Source: Methanobacteriota archaeon
Lineage (GTDB): Archaea > Thermoplasmatota > E2 > DHVEG-1
Assembly: GCA_903930505.1 (NCBI GenBank)
Contig: CAIYYQ010000005.1
Coordinates: 1 to 9,774, forward strand
Length of the DNA: 9,774 bases
Direction of reading: 5' to 3'
Positions within the stretch are counted from its first letter, which is position 1. Each line of letters opens with the position of its first letter. Positions 6,744 to 9,774 of the stretch are shown in pieces. The notes under the pieces are model-generated. The model saw only the letters and a program-made list of their open reading frames with translations, made no database searches and was not told the DNA's origin. The position numbers and the translations under genes were made by a program.

Positions 6744-7328
6744 ATGGCTGAAAAAATGAATGGAGTACTAGCAAACCCGGCACCACTGGGTTTAATGGGC
6801 TTTGGAATGACGACCGTGCTGTTAAACATCCATAACGCAGGATTTATCCCGTTGGATACCATGATTCTTGCGATGGGGATATTCTATGGTGGTCTCGCAC
6901 AAATCATTGCAGGGGCACTAGAATATAAAAAAGGTAACACCTTTGGGCTTACTGCATTCACATCCTATGGAGCGTTCTGGCTGACCCTAGTTGGTCTTTT
7001 GGTTATCCCCAAACTCATTCCTGGATTCAGTGGACCAAACGATACCGCAATGGGTGCGTATCTCATGATGTGGGGGTTGTTCACATTCCTAATGTTCATC
7101 TCTACTCTCAAGAAAAACACCGCACTTCAATTTGTGTTTCTATCACTGACAATCCTCTTTGGACTACTCGCACTTGGTCATTTCACTGGAAACTCCATGA
7201 TTACAAAGCTTGCAGGCTACGAAGGAATCATCTGCGGACTCAGTGCAATCTACCTTGCGATGGCGGAAGTCATCAACGAAACCTATGGCAAAACTGTGGT
7301 ACCTATCGGTGGACCTATCATAAAATAA
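6744..7328 (+). CDS. acetate/succinate uptake transporter (AceTr / GPR1-FUN34-YaaH family, SatP-like)
   Basis: 194 aa, the usual size of this family, with six predicted membrane helices (about 14-34, 38-60, 68-89, 103-122, 127-147 and 156-176). The family signature [14 protein letters not shown] is at residues 11-24. Other typical strings are [22 protein letters not shown] (about 47-68) and FTSYGAFWL (72-80). Characterised members (E. coli SatP/YaaH, fungal Ady2, Methanosarcina AceP) move acetate or succinate with protons across the cytoplasmic membrane, in as oligomeric channels or symporters. Its own TATA box and a 60-base gap separate it from the small peptide gene, so it is probably transcribed alone. 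It runs tail to tail into the DUF362 gene with 7 bases between stops. Substrate and direction (uptake or release) are inferred from the family. Confidence 0.92.
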   Translation: MAEKMNGVLANPAPLGLMGFGMTTVLLNIHNAGFIPLDTMILAMGIFYGGLAQIIAGALEYKKGNTFGLTAFTSYGAFWLTLVGLLVIPKLIPGFSGPNDTAMGAYLMMWGLFTFLMFISTLKKNTALQFVFLSLTILFGLLALGHFTGNSMITKLAGYEGIICGLSAIYLAMAEVINETYGKTVVPIGGPIIK

Positions 7329-7335
7329 AAAAAAA
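7327..7335 (-). terminator. T9 tract just after the DUF362 gene stop
   Basis: Nine A residues on the + strand give a T9 run on the - strand directly after the stop of the DUF362 gene (7336-7338). It also overlaps the last two bases of the transporter stop codon. A T-tract of this length is sufficient for archaeal termination. Confidence 0.55.
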
Positions 7336-8322
7336 CTATAACTCAATCAACTGGTACGAGGAGGATCCTAACCCGATCTCCTCACCATATTTTATTTGTT
7401 TTAACGGGCTAACCCCATTTTCTTTCTCAAACACATTTTCTTTTATATCATTGATAAGATCCAATGATGCTTTGTCAACTGCAACAGGATCAATACCAAG
7501 TACATATCCGATATCAGGACAAATAACAGGATTCATAGAGGGGTCACAATCACATTTTTTCACAATACGTTTCAACTCATTAAGATACAACACAGATTTA
7601 TCTTTCACACAGGCATATGCTGCACATGCCAATAGATACTGTATATCCGCGTCCTGATATGTCATCGCAGAATTCTTACACGCATCAACGCACACCCCAC
7701 ACCCAAAACATGCACGTGAACTATGGTTCCAGGAATCTTTTTGAACCGTGATCGCATCAAAAGGACACACCTCAGCACACGCACCACAAAAAGTACATGC
7801 ATCCTTCTGATACACGGGCCTACTGCCCTGATGAATCCGAATCTTGGTTTCTTTCGTAACCCCACCCATCCCGAAATTCTTGATTGCACCACCCATCCCC
7901 GTCTGAATATGGCCTTTCACATGCGAAATCGCAAACACATGCGTTGCACATGCGAGATGACTGGCAACATCAAATGTACGCCCCTCAACCGTTATGGGTA
8001 CACCAGTATCATCAATCACTACTTCACAACCAACATTCTGCATTGTGAACCCATGCAGTTTCGCAACTTTTTCATACCCGGTTCTCGAATGACGCAAACC
8101 CGGATACGCAACCGTAGTATCAAAAAGAAACGGATCTGCCTTCACCTGAAGTAATTCATCTATAACATGTTTCACAAAATCTGGTTTCGGAAACCATTTA
8201 TTATTGATCTCACCCATATGCAGCTTTACCGGAATTTTTTTTGCGGTAAAACCACTAAGAGAAAAATACGCTAATGCATCATGAAGTTTATCTAAATCAG
8301 TAAAAAAAATGATTGTATTCAT
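7336..8322 (-). CDS. DUF362 domain protein with two [4Fe-4S] ferredoxin motifs
   Basis: 328 aa when started at ATG 8322. The N-terminal DUF362 domain is recognisable from VKLHMGEINNKWFPKP and from SHVKGHIQTGMGGAIKNFGMGG. Two ferredoxin clusters follow: C176-TF-C179-GA-C182-AEV-C186-P and C205-FG-C208-GV-C211-VDA-C215-K, each with four cysteine ligands for a [4Fe-4S] centre. The protein then resumes to a DUF362-like end (CPDIGYVLGIDPVAVDKASLDLI). No signal peptide or membrane helix is seen, so it is a cytosolic iron-sulfur protein, probably for electron transfer; no reaction is established for the family. An in-frame ATG at 8340 would add six residues, but 8322 gives an ATGA overlap with the upstream hps stop (8319-8321), has GGGAG about 10 bases ahead, and yields the family-like start MNTIIFFTDL. 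It is the second gene of the hps operon. Confidence 0.88.
   Translation of the reverse strand: MNTIIFFTDLDKLHDALAYFSLSGFTAKKIPVKLHMGEINNKWFPKPDFVKHVIDELLQVKADPFLFDTTVAYPGLRHSRTGYEKVAKLHGFTMQNVGCEVVIDDTGVPITVEGRTFDVASHLACATHVFAISHVKGHIQTGMGGAIKNFGMGGVTKETKIRIHQGSRPVYQKDACTFCGACAEVCPFDAITVQKDSWNHSSRACFGCGVCVDACKNSAMTYQDADIQYLLACAAYACVKDKSVLYLNELKRIVKKCDCDPSMNPVICPDIGYVLGIDPVAVDKASLDLINDIKENVFEKENGVSPLKQIKYGEEIGLGSSSYQLIEL
7390..7402 (+). terminator. possible T-rich terminator of the transporter transcript
   Basis: TTTTATTTGTTTT lies 62 bases after the transporter stop, within the antisense of the DUF362 gene, and more T-rich tracts follow to about 7446. The + strand transcript must end somewhere here because the facing gene leaves only 7 bases of spacer. 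Tentative. Confidence 0.3.
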
Positions 8323-9614
8323 CCAACGATTTTCTCCCATTTTTTTACATGTAAAACCTTACCGAGAGATCCACCCTGCTTGATTTCTTCACGAATCCGG
8401 TTCTCCTGCTCTTTCACATCAAGCGCCCGGTTCGCAATCTCCTGCGCAATCTCCTGAGGAACCACCACAACACCAGAATCATCCCCGATAACCCAGTCGC
8501 CAGATCTCACCACTTGACCACCGCAGTTGATCTCCGCACCGATCTCTCCAAACCCTTTTGGCTCCCCAGCATTCGGCGCAATATGTCTGCTAAAAACAGG
8601 GAACTCAAGTCTGATAATATCGTCAAGATCACGAACTGCACCATCAATCACGACACCAGCAAGACCTCGTTGTTTCGCACTATGGGTTGCAAGCTCACCC
8701 CACACCGCAGTCGGTCCACCGTTCACATCGACTACAACAACCCAACCGTTTTCTGCTTTGTCAATTGCCTCAATGGGTTTCGCCCAATCTCCGTCCATTG
8801 TTCGAACAGTGAGCGCACGTCCAACCATATGAAAACCAAGTTTTATTGGCCGAATCCCCTGCATCGCACCTTTCTTATGCAATGCATCTGAGATATTTGG
8901 TGTTGATACCTTTGAAAACGCCTCATACAACTCGGTTTTTCCATATTTTTTGAGCAAAACTGTTGGAATTGATTTTCGCTCATTGATTGCTTTTTTAAGT
9001 TGTATTGTAGCTGCAGTCACATCCTTTGCCTTTGTAATCGCACCACCAACAATCACAATTGAAGCACCAGCGTTTACGACATCTGCAACGGTTTCACTGT
9101 TCAATCCTCCAGCGACCGCAATCGGAAGATTCGTTGTTTTCACAAGAGATGAAAGAATTTCAAATGGTTTTTTCCCAATCATCTGTTCATCTATACCGAT
9201 GTGAATACAGAAATAATCAACGCCAAGATTCTCCAGTTGTTTTGCACGCTCGATTGTGTCATGTACACCGATGAGATCCACCATAATTTTTGAACCATAT
9301 TTTCGTGCAGATTTCACTGCATCTATAATGGTACTGTCATCTGATACAGCAAGGATACAAACGATATCTGCTCCTGCTTTTGCTGCCATCTCCGTCTCAA
9401 GTGCACCAACATCCATTGTTTTCATGTCTGCGACAATAACTGTACTTGGAAATGTTCTCTTAAATTGTCTTACAATCTCCATTCCTTCGCTTTTAATGAG
9501 CGGTGTTCCAGCTTCAAGCCAGTCTGCTCCACTGTTCACCGCTGCCTTGGCGATCGACAACGCTCGAGATCCATCAAGAAGATCAAGAGCCACTTGGAGG
9601 ATAGGTACTTTCAT
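8319..9614 (-). CDS. hps: 3-hexulose-6-phosphate synthase fused to an RraA-like domain
   Basis: 431 aa, two domains. Residues 1-212 are a TIM-barrel 3-hexulose-6-phosphate synthase of the OMP-decarboxylase superfamily: start VPILQVALDLLDG, EAGTPLIKSEG, the catalytic/metal motif D63-M-K65-T-M-D68, and the phosphate loops AVAGGLNSET (167-176) and IVIVGGAIT (187-195). Hps joins formaldehyde to ribulose 5-phosphate or runs in reverse; in many archaea the reverse direction makes ribulose 5-phosphate for nucleotides. Residues about 226-431 are an RraA-like domain (VSTPNISDAL, GELATHSAKQRGLAGVVIDGAVRD) with R328-D329-x2-D332, the metal-binding pattern of RraA-like aldolases/decarboxylases, so it may be an enzyme and not an RNase regulator. 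The start is ATG 9614; a TTG one codon upstream is less likely because a TATA box predicts transcription starting at about 9615. The partner isomerase (Phi) is not in the window. Confidence 0.92.
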   Translation of the reverse strand: MKVPILQVALDLLDGSRALSIAKAAVNSGADWLEAGTPLIKSEGMEIVRQFKRTFPSTVIVADMKTMDVGALETEMAAKAGADIVCILAVSDDSTIIDAVKSARKYGSKIMVDLIGVHDTIERAKQLENLGVDYFCIHIGIDEQMIGKKPFEILSSLVKTTNLPIAVAGGLNSETVADVVNAGASIVIVGGAITKAKDVTAATIQLKKAINERKSIPTVLLKKYGKTELYEAFSKVSTPNISDALHKKGAMQGIRPIKLGFHMVGRALTVRTMDGDWAKPIEAIDKAENGWVVVVDVNGGPTAVWGELATHSAKQRGLAGVVIDGAVRDLDDIIRLEFPVFSRHIAPNAGEPKGFGEIGAEINCGGQVVRSGDWVIGDDSGVVVVPQEIAQEIANRALDVKEQENRIREEIKQGGSLGKVLHVKKWEKIVG

Positions 9615-9636
9615 CAACAGAACATAACAGACCGTT

Positions 9637-9646
9637 TATTTAAAAA
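9637..9646 (-). promoter_or_regulatory. TATA box of the hps operon (leaderless transcript)
   Basis: On the - strand TTTTTAAATA is centred near 9641, about 26 bases before the ATG at 9614. That spacing puts the transcription start at or within a base or two of the start codon, and no ribosome binding site is present, so translation should be leaderless. Confidence 0.65.
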
Positions 9647-9666
9647 TACCCATCCAAAAAGGGTAT
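9646..9666. repeat. inverted repeat in the divergent promoter region (possible operator)
   Basis: ATACCC (9646-9651) and GGGTAT (9661-9666) are perfect 6-bp inverted arms separated by 9 bases, a centre-to-centre distance of 15. The left arm touches the upstream edge of the hps TATA box, where TFB would bind, so a dimeric regulator here could block hps. No regulator has been identified. Confidence 0.45.
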
Positions 9667-9688
9667 CATCTTCAATAAAAAAATAATG

Positions 9689-9696
9689 TTTAAATA
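9689..9696 (+). promoter_or_regulatory. TATA box of the rightward gene (leaderless transcript)
   Basis: TTTAAATA is centred about 28 bases before the ATG at 9721, and no Shine-Dalgarno sequence lies between them, so the transcript should begin at or very near the start codon. It is divergent from the hps promoter, with about 50 bases between the two boxes. Confidence 0.6.
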
Positions 9697-9720
9697 GAGG
9701 CTGTTGATGCTTGCTCCTTC

Positions 9721-9774
9721 ATGGAATATAAACGCTGTGAAAATAAGGTACTCATTCGAATAGATCTCGGAGAA
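9721..9774 (+). CDS. 5' end of a probable PPC/DUF296 domain gene (partial)
   Basis: Eighteen codons run open to the right edge: MEYKRCENKVLIRIDLGE. PPC (DUF296) domain proteins typically begin with a short strand, a turn and then a strand ending R-L-D-x-G-E; IRIDLGE fits that opening. In archaea and bacteria these are small trimeric proteins of unclear function with an AT-hook-associated relative in plants ('PD1-like DNA-binding'). A leaderless promoter directly upstream supports the start. With only 18 residues the family call is a pattern match, not a demonstration. Confidence 0.55.
   Translation, partial: MEYKRCENKVLIRIDLGE

Noticed and set aside
7723..8154. 143-codon open frame on the + strand
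   Set aside because: It is antisense to the DUF362/ferredoxin gene, whose motifs are unmistakable; the product has no recognisable features.
8323..8340. ATG at 8340 as start of the DUF362 gene
   Set aside because: It would overlap hps by 22 bases. ATG 8322 gives the compact ATGA overlap, a GGGAG site upstream and the family-like N-terminus MNTIIFFTDL.
9615..9617. TTG start one codon upstream of the hps ATG
   Set aside because: The TATA box spacing puts transcription at about 9614-9616, so the ATG at 9614 as a leaderless start is simpler; no ribosome binding site supports the TTG.
9256..9627. 123-codon open frame on the + strand, with others at 8514-9204
   Set aside because: All are antisense shadows of the Hps-RraA gene, whose two domains read through continuously.

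Overview
The window looks archaeal. The ValRS is of the archaeal type, with a PPRYASG-LHAGH signature and FDVNG. The promoters are archaeal TATA boxes, and two of them sit so close to the start codon that the transcripts should be leaderless. Gene ends carry T-tracts, and a 3-hexulose-6-phosphate synthase/RraA fusion is present. A euryarchaeal, possibly Thermoplasmatota-like, lineage fits, but I cannot fix it without a search. No phage, insertion sequence, CRISPR array, rRNA or tRNA could be demonstrated.

Region 1 (about 1-3496, + strand) is a tight operon. After the tail of an unknown gene come an ArsP/DUF318-type permease with a CSC motif, a 78-aa cytosolic mini-thioredoxin (CPKC), a membrane-anchored extracytoplasmic thioredoxin-like protein with a cytosolic zinc-finger-like head, and an extracytoplasmic TlpA-like thioredoxin fused to a CcdA/DsbD-type membrane electron carrier. 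Together these could move reducing equivalents from the cytosol through the membrane to two external thioredoxin domains, alongside a metal or metalloid permease. A T7 tract follows.

Region 2 (3469-3861) is a 393-bp gap. Its first half is GC-richer and folds into several hairpins, one with 18 base pairs; its second half is AT-rich. It is the least explained part of the window.

Region 3 (3862-7328, + strand) holds valS, a 35-aa single-helix membrane peptide that overlaps the valS stop by 4 bases, and an acetate/succinate-type transporter (AceTr/SatP/YaaH family) with its own TATA box. ValRS has lost the usual KMSKS signature (PMHAS instead).

Region 4 (7336-9614, - strand) is a two-gene operon: Hps-RraA followed, with a 4-base ATGA overlap, by a DUF362 protein with two [4Fe-4S] ferredoxin motifs. 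It converges on the transporter gene with only 7 bases between them.

Region 5 (9615-9774) is a divergent intergenic region with two leaderless promoters and a 6-bp-arm inverted repeat between them. It leads rightward into the first 18 codons of a probable PPC/DUF296 DNA-binding-like protein.
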